Below, in pieces: positions 53,348 through 62,336 of a DNA stretch of 64,000 bases. Where the stretch lies: assembly GCA_934247115.1 (NCBI GenBank), contig CAKQIY010000006.1, positions 30,736 through 94,735 of the forward strand. The letters are read 5' to 3'. The position numbers and the translations under genes were made by a program. Below the pieces are notes generated by a model. That model had not been told where the DNA came from and searched no databases. It saw only the letters and a program-made list of their open reading frames with translations. Numbering within the stretch: the first letter of the stretch is position 1; each line of letters opens with the position of its first letter. Origin of the DNA: an uncultured Coprococcus sp. (lineage in GTDB: Bacteria; Bacillota; Clostridia; Lachnospirales; Lachnospiraceae).

Positions 53348-54346
53348 CTATCTTGTAGATCCTGTAACAGAATCTCCTCTTCTCTGTGCTGCATTATCCC
53401 TGGCTGCTGAGGAACGCTGTGTCTGGGAAACAGGCTTCCTTGCCGCCGGCTTCTGGGCAGTGCTCATAACCTTTGGAACAGCCTTGACATAATAATAATA
53501 TTCATCATCCTCAAACTGTGTATTCTCAACACTTGAATAATCTACCACTGTCTTGAAAAACTGGATTATTATTGCCACCAATATAGCACAGATGCTTCCA
53601 AGCAGAGCACCTGCAAGAGAGATCTCCACCTCCATCGAAAGTGTTCCCACAAGAAACAGTATGATCTCCACGATACCACCTGTTATGATAGCCACATACC
53701 ATGAATATGCAAATGACATTCTATATATGATATATGTCAGCACTATAACTACTGCAAACACTATTATTGTGAGCAGAAGCGTCTTATCCTGCACGAGATG
53801 TTCAAATATGTACTTGTAACCCTCTACCATCTTATCTGAGGTCGTGGTACTGGAAAGTGCCACATAATCCCCGGTGTACTTCATGAAATAATAGAATACA
53901 CAACCAAACGCTGCCGGGATCATTCCGGTAGCTCCGAGGAGCATTCCCGCAAGTATCGGCATGAAGAATGGGAACTTAATTATGTAGAAAAATGGCATAA
54001 ACATTATAACCCATGATGCCTTTGGAAAAAATCTTATATACACACAGTACATAATCACAAATATGATCACGAATGTTATGCCAAGCTCAAGGCTGGCACT
54101 TGCAATCTGCGCACATGCATACAGACCACCTATGGCCAGAGTCAGAGCCTCTGAAAGGAACGCACATACAAATGCTGCTGCCAGTACAACCACGATATTG
54201 CTGATCGTGCTGCTGTAGCCCGTCAGATGTGATATTGACCAGAACATAACAAATGCAAGAACGAACTTACACAATGGTGAAATAAACTTATCATACTTAC
54301 TACAAAAATTCTTTACTCCATCTCGAAATGTCAGAAGTGTTGCCAT
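53348..54346 (-). CDS. Multi-spanning membrane protein of unknown function
   Basis: 332 residues with about seven hydrophobic segments between residues 25 and 270, for example ISNIVVVLAAAFVCAFLS, LGITFVIIFVIMYCVYI, FPFFMPILAGMLLGATGM and LLLTIIVFAVVIVLTYII. The acidic/aromatic stretch EDDEYYYYVKAVPK and a basic, Ser/Ala/Gln-rich tail with KPAARKPVSQTQRSSAARD are cytoplasmic by the positive-inside rule. I do not recognise the family and assign no function. It begins 2 nt after the 143-residue membrane protein gene ends, so they form a two-gene operon. Confidence 0.75.
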   Translation of the reverse strand: MATLLTFRDGVKNFCSKYDKFISPLCKFVLAFVMFWSISHLTGYSSTISNIVVVLAAAFVCAFLSEALTLAIGGLYACAQIASASLELGITFVIIFVIMYCVYIRFFPKASWVIMFMPFFYIIKFPFFMPILAGMLLGATGMIPAAFGCVFYYFMKYTGDYVALSSTTTSDKMVEGYKYIFEHLVQDKTLLLTIIVFAVVIVLTYIIYRMSFAYSWYVAIITGGIVEIILFLVGTLSMEVEISLAGALLGSICAILVAIIIQFFKTVVDYSSVENTQFEDDEYYYYVKAVPKVMSTAQKPAARKPVSQTQRSSAARDNAAQRRGDSVTGSTR

Positions 54347-54348
54347 GA

Positions 54349-54780
54349 TTACCTAGCCCTCCTATTTCTTCTTCCAGAACCTTTCGTTCCGTCTTCTCTC
54401 TCATAGAACTCAATCAGCTTCTTCAGGTTCTGATTATACTTGATGAGTTTTGGCTTTGCCTTCATATATCTGTAGGTATACAATACCCATGCAAACAACG
54501 CAAACACTATACATACAACCGCATAGCTTCCTATCAGTTCCCCGGCTAATTTTGCATAATCAAGCTCAGTGAGCTGCTCGACAATAGTTCCGATATTGTA
54601 ATATATATACGCAGCCGTCACTACTATGAACAACACCGTAGATGAAACGATCGTCTTCAGACAATTAAGTTTTACATAATCACTCTGAAAATATTTTCCC
54701 TTTTCAAGATCCTCACGGCCAAGAGATTCCTTGTACATGGCTATCCTGGTCATCAGAATGACTTTTTCTTCATTTACCAT
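54349..54780 (-). CDS. Small two-helix membrane protein
   Basis: 143 residues. Two hydrophobic helices (VSSTVLFIVVTAAYIYY and SYAVVCIVFALFAWVLYTY) are flanked by charged regions, with a strongly basic C-terminus (GSGRRNRRAR). I do not recognise the family. A good promoter lies at 54834-54862 and AAGGAG precedes the ATG. It is the first gene of an operon with the larger membrane protein. Confidence 0.72.
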   Translation of the reverse strand: MVNEEKVILMTRIAMYKESLGREDLEKGKYFQSDYVKLNCLKTIVSSTVLFIVVTAAYIYYNIGTIVEQLTELDYAKLAGELIGSYAVVCIVFALFAWVLYTYRYMKAKPKLIKYNQNLKKLIEFYEREDGTKGSGRRNRRAR

Positions 54781-54833
54781 TGCTTATCTCCTTAACATCA
54801 GTCATTATTCCATAAATGACCATAACTAGCAGT

Positions 54834-54862
54834 ATTATACCCCACAGCATATTCTTGCGCAA
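54834..54862 (-). promoter_or_regulatory. Promoter of the membrane-protein pair
   Basis: TTGCGC (54857-54862), 17 nt, TATAAT (54834-54839) on the minus strand. Confidence 0.75.
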
Positions 54863-54933
54863 GTTATATATTCATAATTTAATTACTGTTAAGCCTGTAT
54901 AACATCACAACTCACCGCTGCGGTAAACTTGTT

Positions 54934-55665
54934 TTACCATGTCTGGCCATCATAATACTGGAAGTCCTCTTTATAAGTTTCATACGAATCCATTTCCTGA
55001 TTTCTCTGATTCAGACTGTCTCCCTGGATCTGTTCAAGCTGCTGTCTGATATCCTCCTCACGGCCGGAGGTCTGATCCTCCGTAGTATCATCTTTGCTGT
55101 CATTGGAATCATCGTTCTGATCACCCTGATCGTCCTGATCCTCATCATCCTGATTCTTGTCGTCCTGATTCACCTTTTCCTGAAGTTTTTTTTCAAACTC
55201 ATCTATCTCATCCTTGATCGTCTGAGCATCACTGTTGTGACCATTCTCGTCCTCATCATGGGCACAGCCATTCTCCAGCAGGATATTTTTGGCACTCTCC
55301 AGTATATCCAGAGTCTCATCCAGATTATCTGCTGTCACACTCTCAACATCTATGGGTCTTACCATTGACAATGCAAGATTTATTCTAGTATAGCAGTCCC
55401 TGTCTCCTGAGGGACTGTATTCAAGCGCATGGGAATACTCCTCCGCTGCACCGGCATAATCCCCTTTACTGTAATATATATTTCCCTGATTGTAATGATA
55501 TATATATGGCTGGGTGAATCCCAGCACCATATTCACTTCGCTGTTCTCATATATACCCGAATCGTATCTTGATATTACTTTCCTGCCGCACACATAATTG
55601 ACCGTCATGAGTGTCCCGGCCAGCAGACTTAGTATACCTGCTGCCACCACAATCTTCTTTATCAT
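54934..55665 (-). CDS. TPR-containing membrane-associated protein of the Bat-like operon
   Basis: 243 residues from the ATG at 55663-55665, preceded by AGAGGAACAGAT and overlapping the upstream stop codon. An N-terminal membrane helix (IVVAAGILSLLAGTLMTV) is followed by a TPR unit (YHYNQGNIYYSKGDYAGAAE then YSHALEYSP), a helical region and a very acidic Asp/Gln/Asn-rich stretch (about residues 160-205). It ends QYYDGQTW. It corresponds to BatC/BatE-type TPR proteins and probably assembles with the two VWA proteins at the membrane. It is the last gene of the operon. Confidence 0.82.
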   Translation of the reverse strand: MIKKIVVAAGILSLLAGTLMTVNYVCGRKVISRYDSGIYENSEVNMVLGFTQPYIYHYNQGNIYYSKGDYAGAAEEYSHALEYSPSGDRDCYTRINLALSMVRPIDVESVTADNLDETLDILESAKNILLENGCAHDEDENGHNSDAQTIKDEIDEFEKKLQEKVNQDDKNQDDEDQDDQGDQNDDSNDSKDDTTEDQTSGREEDIRQQLEQIQGDSLNQRNQEMDSYETYKEDFQYYDGQTW

Positions 55666-56660
55666 ATCTGTTCCTCTTGCGATTTTCTGCCAAATCCCAT
55701 TCCGCCTGCATACTTTTTCTTTATGTCTATAAATTCCCATACCATAAGCCCGGCAAATACCAGTGCAAATATATAGTATATATCAATATATCCTTTTGCT
55801 GTGGAGCCTTCTCCACTTCCTGTTACAGCACCGGATCTGATCTTCTCTGCCAGGGAACTTATACGCTTTTCTCCATCTGCATCATTCATATTGATATAAT
55901 CTACACCCAGGTCACTTGCTATGCTTTTCAGATTCTTCTCATCAATACACGAAACCGCCGGCTTTGTTGGATATGACGAGGTGTCCTCCAGCAGTTCTTT
56001 CTCTCCTGAGATATAAGAATCAACATACATATTGCCTCCTGCCTTTGTTCCATATCCCAGCACAGCTCCGCCATCTATATATTGGGCGGCTTTCTCAAAA
56101 GACTCCAGCGTGTCTCCATTGGTTATCTCCCCATCACTCACGAAGAACACCACCACTGTGCCATCAGCCTTATCGTGTGCCCGCTTAAGAGTGTCGATCA
56201 TGACATCCTTGCACACATTCATGGAGCTTCCCTGTGCATACACGGAATTTATTGGATACATGGAATTTATCACATCGGCTGCATATGTAGAATTGTTCGT
56301 ATATGGTGACATAAGACTTGCCGAATTATTGAAGCCTATAACTGCAAACTTTGCTCCATCCAGATTTTCTATTATCTCCGCACAATCATTTTTTACACCA
56401 GTTATCCTTTCCTTGTCTCCATCATAATCCTGTGCAAGCATACTGATAGTATTGTCCACAACGAACAGCACATAGGTGTCAAGTGTCTGTGTGGTAGTCG
56501 CTACCTGTCCGCCAGGCACCATGATCCTTAGGTTTACCAGGAATATCATCAGAGCAGCCAGCACCCGTCTGATAAAAGCAGCTTTGCCGCGTCTTTTCAA
56601 TATTATAAGGAATATACACAATATTCCCATCAGCCATATTGGTATTATAGGATCGATCAT
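55662..56660 (-). CDS. Membrane-anchored VWA-domain protein (second copy in operon)
   Basis: 332 residues. Two short N-terminal membrane helices (about residues 5-22 and 33-48), a VWA domain and a C-terminal membrane helix (IYYIFALVFAGLMVWEF). The MIDAS motif reads VVDNTISM (Asp69, Thr71, Ser73), a variant of DxSxS; later parts include FAVIGFNNSASLM and VVVFFVSDGEITNGDT. It corresponds to BatB. It overlaps the TPR gene by 4 nt and follows the other VWA gene by 31 nt. Metal-dependent protein binding is expected; the ligand is unknown. Confidence 0.88.
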   Translation of the reverse strand: MIDPIIPIWLMGILCIFLIILKRRGKAAFIRRVLAALMIFLVNLRIMVPGGQVATTTQTLDTYVLFVVDNTISMLAQDYDGDKERITGVKNDCAEIIENLDGAKFAVIGFNNSASLMSPYTNNSTYAADVINSMYPINSVYAQGSSMNVCKDVMIDTLKRAHDKADGTVVVFFVSDGEITNGDTLESFEKAAQYIDGGAVLGYGTKAGGNMYVDSYISGEKELLEDTSSYPTKPAVSCIDEKNLKSIASDLGVDYINMNDADGEKRISSLAEKIRSGAVTGSGEGSTAKGYIDIYYIFALVFAGLMVWEFIDIKKKYAGGMGFGRKSQEEQI

Positions 56661-56691
56661 CTTACCATTCTCTCTCTTCTCTCTGCATTTA

Positions 56692-57732
56692 CTATAATTT
56701 CAGAATTCTTCCAACACCAGCGGCAATCAGGGCTGCGATCAGCATGATGATCATCGGTCCCCGGAGCTTTGCACTCTCCTTTACCACTATTCTGGTCTTG
56801 ACAAGACTTTTACTCATCGACTCAATAGATGACACAATCTTTCCAAATGATCCCGACTCCGACTCAACAAAGAACTGTCCACCGGTTTTCTCCACCGCTT
56901 CCTTCATGGATTTCCTGTTCTCGTCAGTCATCTCCTTGGTGCCTATTCCATATACAGTTATATCATTATTGCTGCATATATCTGCTGCCTCATCCAGAGT
57001 CGCTACAGGTGTACCCTGGATGTCATTGTCAGTGGAGAATATTATCACCTTTGTCCTCTTCTGTTCCTGATCTGAGGTTTCTGTGAAATCATAGGCTGCT
57101 GCCGCCAGTCCATCACCTATAAGGGAGCTTCCTCTGTCTTCATTTCCCACCAGTGTTCCAGAAGATATATATGCATCATAATACAGCCATTCCAAATCGT
57201 CTGAATACAGATAGTCCTGATTATCACTGTTTCTCTGCCTCAGACATTTGGCTATCAGGTCAAGCTGCTCCTCAACGAATTCATAGTCATCTGTCAGCGG
57301 TGTAAGCAACACCGGACTTGTATTGAATATGACAATACCAAACCGTTCCCCCTGAAGCTCTTCCACGACTCCCTTGAGCTTCGTGAGAAGATTCTCATTC
57401 AGATAGTCAACCGATGTAGATATGTCTATACACAATATGATATCTCTGCTGTACTTTTCATCCTGTACACGCTCACTGGTGTATGGTTTTGCCATCATTA
57501 CAAATGCACCAACAACTGCCAGTATACAGCAGGTCAGTACCACATATAATCCGGTCCTATATATTAGTATTTTCTTCTTTATATAAGGCTGGTCAGTGCT
57601 ACATATCTTGTCAGCAATTCTTTTACCACCACGATACATTGTCCGCCTGTTTCTGCGTATAAGCATCCATACCAGCATAGCAAGCCCCACCGCCAATCCT
57701 ATATACAGGATTATGTGATATTTTATCCCCAT
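56692..57732 (-). CDS. Membrane-anchored VWA-domain protein (first copy in operon)
   Basis: 346 residues. Two N-terminal membrane helices (about residues 7-25 and 60-80), a VWA domain with a canonical MIDAS IILCIDISTSVDYLN (Asp103, Ser105, Ser107), then RFGIVIFNTSPVLLTPL and KVIIFSTDNDIQGTP, and a C-terminal hydrophobic helix (MIIMLIAALIAAGVG). It corresponds to BatA. Its start overlaps the upstream gene by 10 nt. Confidence 0.9.
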   Translation of the reverse strand: MGIKYHIILYIGLAVGLAMLVWMLIRRNRRTMYRGGKRIADKICSTDQPYIKKKILIYRTGLYVVLTCCILAVVGAFVMMAKPYTSERVQDEKYSRDIILCIDISTSVDYLNENLLTKLKGVVEELQGERFGIVIFNTSPVLLTPLTDDYEFVEEQLDLIAKCLRQRNSDNQDYLYSDDLEWLYYDAYISSGTLVGNEDRGSSLIGDGLAAAAYDFTETSDQEQKRTKVIIFSTDNDIQGTPVATLDEAADICSNNDITVYGIGTKEMTDENRKSMKEAVEKTGGQFFVESESGSFGKIVSSIESMSKSLVKTRIVVKESAKLRGPMIIMLIAALIAAGVGRILKL

Positions 57733-58196
57733 CTCTCTATCATGCTCCTTGTCCTTGCAATGGAATCCCTGACATCTCCTTCTGATCTGAATGCAAACTC
57801 CGGCGTGTAATACTCTGCCACAAGCTCATACAGAACAGGCATGTTCAGCTCCTCAATATCATTCAGCGTATAGTTCTGGACTCTTATTCCCGTCATGGCA
57901 TGAACAAAGCCTCTTATACACATGCTCATCTGCTGATAAGCCCCCCTTATATCCAGCTGTCCCTGCTCAAAATCCATTCCAATCTTCTCCAACTCAGCAA
58001 GATATTTTTTCTTCACCCTGTTCTTATCCAGCGGTTTCTTCATAAGCATCTGTAAATCCGCCATTTTTTCTCTTCTCACTAGCTGTACTCTGAGTACAAC
58101 CAGAACTATAATTGCCGCTGCTAATAAAGCACCGCATAATATGAGCGGCCACACAGCATATGATAGCATCGGCTGTAGTTCCACCGAACTTTCCAT
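57723..58196 (-). CDS. Small membrane protein of the MoxR/VWA operon
   Basis: 157 residues. One N-terminal membrane helix (AVWPLILCGALLAAAIIVLVVL) and a cytoplasmic helical domain with RVKKKYLAELEKI, IRGAYQQMSMCIRGFVHAMTG and YTLNDIEELNMPVLYELV. The place in the operon and the topology match the DUF4381-type protein found between DUF58 and VWA genes, but the sequence alone is not decisive. It overlaps the next gene by 10 nt. Confidence 0.75.
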   Translation of the reverse strand: MESSVELQPMLSYAVWPLILCGALLAAAIIVLVVLRVQLVRREKMADLQMLMKKPLDKNRVKKKYLAELEKIGMDFEQGQLDIRGAYQQMSMCIRGFVHAMTGIRVQNYTLNDIEELNMPVLYELVAEYYTPEFAFRSEGDVRDSIARTRSMIERWG

Positions 58197-58223
58197 CTCA
58201 TCTCTCCTTGTTCAATTCGCATT

Positions 58224-59117
58224 CTATGCCTTCGCCCGACATTCCAGCTTATGTTTCTCGAGCAGTCCAACTATCTGCTCATCCATATCATCAGTATTGT
58301 CTATCATGGAGAATGACACTCCAAGCCGTTTAAGTTTATCCCTGCATTCAGCTTCTATCTCAAGTCTCCTGCCTCTCTCAATCTCAATCAACTTTTTGTC
58401 TTTACTGAAAAACTCCGGAATATAACTTCCACCAGCCATATCAAACACTCCATCGCCAAATGCATCTGCATCGTTTACACCGACCAGAATAACATCATGA
58501 AGCACCATCAGCTGTCTGACGAGTCGCTCCGGTATATTCTGAATGCCCCTGGCATCAGTAACTATGAGTATGATCATCCTTCTCCGGAAATTCTTTGCAA
58601 TAAATTCAAGTGGCTGTTCCAGCTCTGACACATTTTCGTCCGTCACAGCCCGGTCATATCCAGCCAGTATACTTTCCACATTCATAATTCCGGTTGAAAA
58701 CGGGAAATGCCTTACCGCGCCGTTTTCAGAAAATGTAGCACTTATATAATCTCCATTTCCACTCACCATATATGCCAGTGTTCCTGCTGCAAGGATAGCG
58801 GCGTCGTATTTCTCCTGGATATCATTGATATTGGCAAGCATTCTTCTGTTCGTATCCATGACGAGCATTACATTGTGCTTTTTCTCCGCCGTATACTGTC
58901 TTACCAGCATTCTGCGGCTCCTGGCAGATGCCTTCCAGTCCACATCCTTTATATCATCACCTATTACATACTCTCTGAGTTCATCAAAGTTCATGCTCCG
59001 GCCCTTATATATAGAATTATATGATCCGTCTATTATACGTGATGTTGCTTTGTTCGTATGTATGGTTCTATAGCCTTTCATGTTCCCCTGTATACGGGGT
59101 ATATAGATCATCTTCAT
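58224..59117 (-). CDS. DUF58-family protein
   Basis: 297 residues. The family hallmark is near the N-terminus: ELREYVIGDDIKDVDWKASAR (about residues 46-66) followed by RRMLVRQYTAEKKHNVMLVMD. The rest resembles a VWA-like fold, with VMLVMDTNRRM and MIILIVTDARGIQ. Many DUF58 proteins have two N-terminal membrane helices; this one has none and would be cytoplasmic. DUF58 proteins are constant partners of MoxR ATPases. It starts 22 nt after moxR. Confidence 0.9.
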   Translation of the reverse strand: MKMIYIPRIQGNMKGYRTIHTNKATSRIIDGSYNSIYKGRSMNFDELREYVIGDDIKDVDWKASARSRRMLVRQYTAEKKHNVMLVMDTNRRMLANINDIQEKYDAAILAAGTLAYMVSGNGDYISATFSENGAVRHFPFSTGIMNVESILAGYDRAVTDENVSELEQPLEFIAKNFRRRMIILIVTDARGIQNIPERLVRQLMVLHDVILVGVNDADAFGDGVFDMAGGSYIPEFFSKDKKLIEIERGRRLEIEAECRDKLKRLGVSFSMIDNTDDMDEQIVGLLEKHKLECRAKA

Positions 59118-59139
59118 CTATCTGCATCTCCATTGCCTG

Positions 59140-60129
59140 TTAGGGGGTCTTTACAGATCCAAATATTGCATCAATTATTGTTTCAACCTTGACATCATCC
59201 GCAACTGCTGCAAATGTCAACATAAGCCTGTGTCTCAGCACGGAATACCTGAGTGCCTTCACATCCTCTGGAACACAGTATCTCCTGCCACTTATAAGGG
59301 CAATGGCCTTAGCCACCTCCATAAATGCAATAGCAGCTCTGGTGCTGGCTCCCATTGCAACATACTGTGCCAGCTCCGGCTTCATAAACTTATCCGTATT
59401 TCTTGAAGCCTGAACGATATCCACTATATATTTCTTGATGGCCGGATCCACATACACCCTCTTACACAGCTTCTGCAGATACATAACATCCTCTATGCCT
59501 GCCACAGCCTGTCCATCTGAAAATACATCTGACTCCACTCTGTTGAGTATCTCTATCTCATCATTTGCATTCGGATACGTCAGTGTTTCCTTTAAAAGGA
59601 ATCTGTCCAACTGTGCCTCCGACAGCACATATGTACCTTCAGACTCTATTGGATTCTGGGTGGCTATAACCACGAATACCTCTGGCAGCTTATATGTCTT
59701 TCCGCCTATGCTGACTTCCCTCTCCTGCATAGCCTCAAGCATTGCGCTCTGTGTCTTGGCACTTGATCTATTGATCTCATCAAGCAGCACAAAATTCGAA
59801 TATACCGGACCTATCTTATCCTCAAATGTATTCGTAGCCATATTGTACAGTTGTGTTCCTATAATATCGCTCGGTATCAGATCTGGTGTACACTGTACAC
59901 GTGAAAATGTACCATTTACCGCCTCAGTCATGACCCTTGCAGCAGTGGTCTTGGCCAGTCCTGGGACAGACTCCAGAAGGACATGTCCATTTGCCATCAT
60001 TGCAACCAGAAGTGAATATCCTAGATAAGGCTGTCCCACAACCTTGCCGTTGTAATATGTCAACATCCTGTTTATTATTCCCGTGGCCTTCTGTACTTCC
60101 TCGTTCGTTATCTCTCTGTTATCCTGCAT
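59140..60129 (-). CDS. MoxR-family AAA+ ATPase
   Basis: 329 residues. AAA_3 fold with Walker A SVPGLAKTT (54-62), Walker B FVLLDEINRSS (113-123), sensor 1 VVIATQNPIESEGTYVL and the C-terminal lid with GASTRAAIAFMEVAKAIA. MoxR ATPases act as chaperone-like remodellers of membrane and VWA-domain complexes. It is the first gene of moxR-DUF58-small membrane protein-VWA-VWA-TPR, with gaps of 31 nt or less or overlaps throughout, the layout of Bat operons. Confidence 0.94.
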   Translation of the reverse strand: MQDNREITNEEVQKATGIINRMLTYYNGKVVGQPYLGYSLLVAMMANGHVLLESVPGLAKTTAARVMTEAVNGTFSRVQCTPDLIPSDIIGTQLYNMATNTFEDKIGPVYSNFVLLDEINRSSAKTQSAMLEAMQEREVSIGGKTYKLPEVFVVIATQNPIESEGTYVLSEAQLDRFLLKETLTYPNANDEIEILNRVESDVFSDGQAVAGIEDVMYLQKLCKRVYVDPAIKKYIVDIVQASRNTDKFMKPELAQYVAMGASTRAAIAFMEVAKAIALISGRRYCVPEDVKALRYSVLRHRLMLTFAAVADDVKVETIIDAIFGSVKTP

Positions 60130-60175
60130 ATCAGCTCTCTTTTCTTTATTGATTTTTCAAACGCCCTGCGCTATC

Positions 60176-60204
60176 TATATAGAATATACCATTATATATA
60201 TCAA
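60176..60204 (-). promoter_or_regulatory. Possible promoter of the Bat-like operon
   Basis: TTGATA (60199-60204), 17 nt, TATATA (60176-60181) on the minus strand, in an AT-rich region where other choices exist. Confidence 0.5.
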
Positions 60205-60260
60205 CACAAATTAACAAATATAAACCTATACATTTATTTTGCATCGGGCTCTTTATAAAC

Positions 60261-60289
60261 AAAAAAGTGACCAGGGGCTACCTGGTCAC
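60261..60289 (-). terminator. Intrinsic terminator of the antiporter gene
   Basis: A 9-bp perfect stem (60267-60275 with 60281-60289) followed on the minus strand by TTTTTT. It lies about 140 nt after the antiporter stop; the stretch between holds no other gene that I can see. Confidence 0.9.
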
Positions 60290-60426
60290 CATAATGAGGG
60301 GAGAGAGGATTCAAATAAATGAAAACTCTACTCTCACATATTAACTTATGATCACTTATAAGTCAACCGTTTTTTTCAAATAATCGGAATATTCACATAT
60401 TATTTCCAACACGTTCCAATGTCTCA

Positions 60427-62097
60427 TTACTCCGAATCAGCAACCCTTGTATTCGCATTCACATAACTTTCAGGATTCCTGCGCTTGATGACCCTGAGTA
60501 CAAATACCATAAGAACCATCATTGCTATGAATATTGGAAGCATGATAAACCACTTAACATGTAGATGATATGTAATAGGTCCAACTATCGCATATGCCAC
60601 AAATGACATTATAGCTGCTGTTATCGCATATGGAAGCTGTGTGGACACATGATTTACATGGTTACACTGTGCTCCCGCTGATGCCATGATAGTGGTATCT
60701 GATATAGGTGAGCAATGATCTCCACATACCGCACCAGCCATACATGCTGATATAGCTATTATCATGAGTTCATTATTCTTACCCTCAAATACTGCGCACA
60801 CAATAGGGATAAGTATTCCAAATGTTCCCCATGATGTTCCTGTTGCAAACGCCATGAGACATCCAACTATAAATATAACCGCAGGAAGGAAACTGAACAG
60901 ACTTCCCGATGCCGATGTCATTGCTGTCTGTACGAAATCCTTTGCCCCCATCATATCGGTAGTTCCCTTGAGCGTCCATGCGAATGTAAGGATCAGTATA
61001 GCCGGTACCATTGCCTTGAAGCCCTCCGGTATAGCTTCCATACATTTGCCAAAATCCAGGACTCCTCTTATCACATACAGAAGAATTGTAATAAGCAGTC
61101 CGAACAAGCTTCCAATTGCAAGTCCAACAGATGCATCACTGTTTGAGAATGCCTCTACAAAGCTGGCACCGCTGAAAAATCCACCGGTGTAGATCATTCC
61201 TATAATACAGCAGATAACAAGACATATAATTGGTATGATCAGATCTATTACTTTACCATTGCTGTTGACCACATCTGTCTCCTCTGCTGTTACAGTCTTC
61301 TTGCCGTCCCCCATTGAGAGAAGATCTCCCTTCAGTGCATTGAGCTCATGCTTCTCCATTGAGCCAAACTCAACCTTCATAATAATCATTGCTATCATCA
61401 TTGCAAGTGTGAGGAATGAATAATAGTTATATGGTATAGCCTTTATAAACAGGCCAAATCCATCCTCCCCCTTTACAAATCCACTGACCGCTGCAGCCCA
61501 TGATGATACAGGTGCTATGATACATATAGGTGCCGCTGTTGCATCTATAACATATGCAAACTTTGCTCGTGATATTTTGTGCTTATCTGTAACCGGTTTC
61601 ATAACACTACCAACTGTAAGACAGTTAAAATAATCATCGATAAATATAAGCACACCCAAAAGTACTGTACATAGCTGTGCCCCTTGTCTTGTCTTAATAT
61701 GGGTCGCCGCCCAGTCACCAAATGCTTTTGAGCCTCCAGCCTTGTTCATAAGCGCTACTATAGTTCCCAGAATAACAAGGAATATAAGTATACCAACGTT
61801 GTAGGAATCTGAAAGCTGTGCAATCAGTCCGTCCTGAAGTACATTCGATATACTTCCCGTAAAGCTGAATCCTGAGGCAAACACACTACCTATTACAATT
61901 CCTATAAAAAGTGAACTGTACACCTCTTTTGTTATAAGCGCCAGTGTGATAGCCACAACCGATGGAACAAGCGCCCAAAATGTCGCATAGGTTGATGGCG
62001 ACGGAATCTTATCTACATATATAGACAGAATTCCAAGAACCGCAATAATGAGAATTACAACGGCAATAGCAATGAGATTTTTCTTGCTGCTCTTCAT
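60427..62097 (-). CDS. NhaC-family Na+/H+ antiporter
   Basis: 556 residues from the ATG at 62095-62097, with GGGAGGATCAAG upstream. About 12 hydrophobic segments. Family features include FIDDYFNCLTVGSVMKPVTD, IDATAAPICIIAPVSSWAAAVSGF, and near the end ATGTSWGTFGILIPI and AGAVCGDHCSPISDTTIMAS. NhaC proteins exchange Na+ for H+, sometimes with an organic acid such as malate for lactate. The length and the GDHCSPISDTT signature are typical. Its mRNA leader contains a long hairpin at 62133-62170. Confidence 0.93.
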   Translation of the reverse strand: MKSSKKNLIAIAVVILIIAVLGILSIYVDKIPSPSTYATFWALVPSVVAITLALITKEVYSSLFIGIVIGSVFASGFSFTGSISNVLQDGLIAQLSDSYNVGILIFLVILGTIVALMNKAGGSKAFGDWAATHIKTRQGAQLCTVLLGVLIFIDDYFNCLTVGSVMKPVTDKHKISRAKFAYVIDATAAPICIIAPVSSWAAAVSGFVKGEDGFGLFIKAIPYNYYSFLTLAMMIAMIIMKVEFGSMEKHELNALKGDLLSMGDGKKTVTAEETDVVNSNGKVIDLIIPIICLVICCIIGMIYTGGFFSGASFVEAFSNSDASVGLAIGSLFGLLITILLYVIRGVLDFGKCMEAIPEGFKAMVPAILILTFAWTLKGTTDMMGAKDFVQTAMTSASGSLFSFLPAVIFIVGCLMAFATGTSWGTFGILIPIVCAVFEGKNNELMIIAISACMAGAVCGDHCSPISDTTIMASAGAQCNHVNHVSTQLPYAITAAIMSFVAYAIVGPITYHLHVKWFIMLPIFIAMMVLMVFVLRVIKRRNPESYVNANTRVADSE

Positions 62098-62132
62098 CTT
62101 GATCCTCCCTGATCTTTTTCGTTTCATATTCT

Positions 62133-62170
62133 ACGTGATATTTCATTCGTGGGATAATGAATTATCACGT
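62133..62170 (-). promoter_or_regulatory. Long hairpin in the antiporter leader
   Basis: ACGTGATA...TATCACGT arms form a 15-bp stem with one mismatch and an 8-nt loop. It lies about 25 nt upstream of the ribosome binding site, with no U-run. It may be an operator or a regulatory leader structure. Confidence 0.5.
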
Positions 62171-62240
62171 TATATAAATAAAGTTATATCATATAATCAT
62201 GTCATTTGAATAGTATAAATACATCATTTATTGTTTTTTG

Positions 62241-62300
62241 GGCAAAAACAGTCAAAATTTATTATAGATATGTGATTATGACGGAAAATCGTCAAATGCT
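62241..62300 (+). promoter_or_regulatory. Conserved box region upstream of RNA unit 1
   Basis: Contains AAAACAGTCAAAAT, an ATTATGAC and AAAATCGTCAAAT, shared with the region upstream of unit 2 at exactly 510 nt distance. The repeated GTCAAA blocks look like regulator-binding sites. Confidence 0.5.
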
Positions 62301-62301
62301 A

Positions 62302-62330
62302 TTGCATAATAATCATTTTTGACATATTAT
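62302..62330 (+). promoter_or_regulatory. Promoter of RNA unit 1
   Basis: TTGCAT (62302-62307), 17 nt, TATTAT (62325-62330). Both boxes and the spacing are kept in unit 2. The predicted start is the G at 62337. Confidence 0.7.
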
Positions 62331-62336
62331 CTGCTT

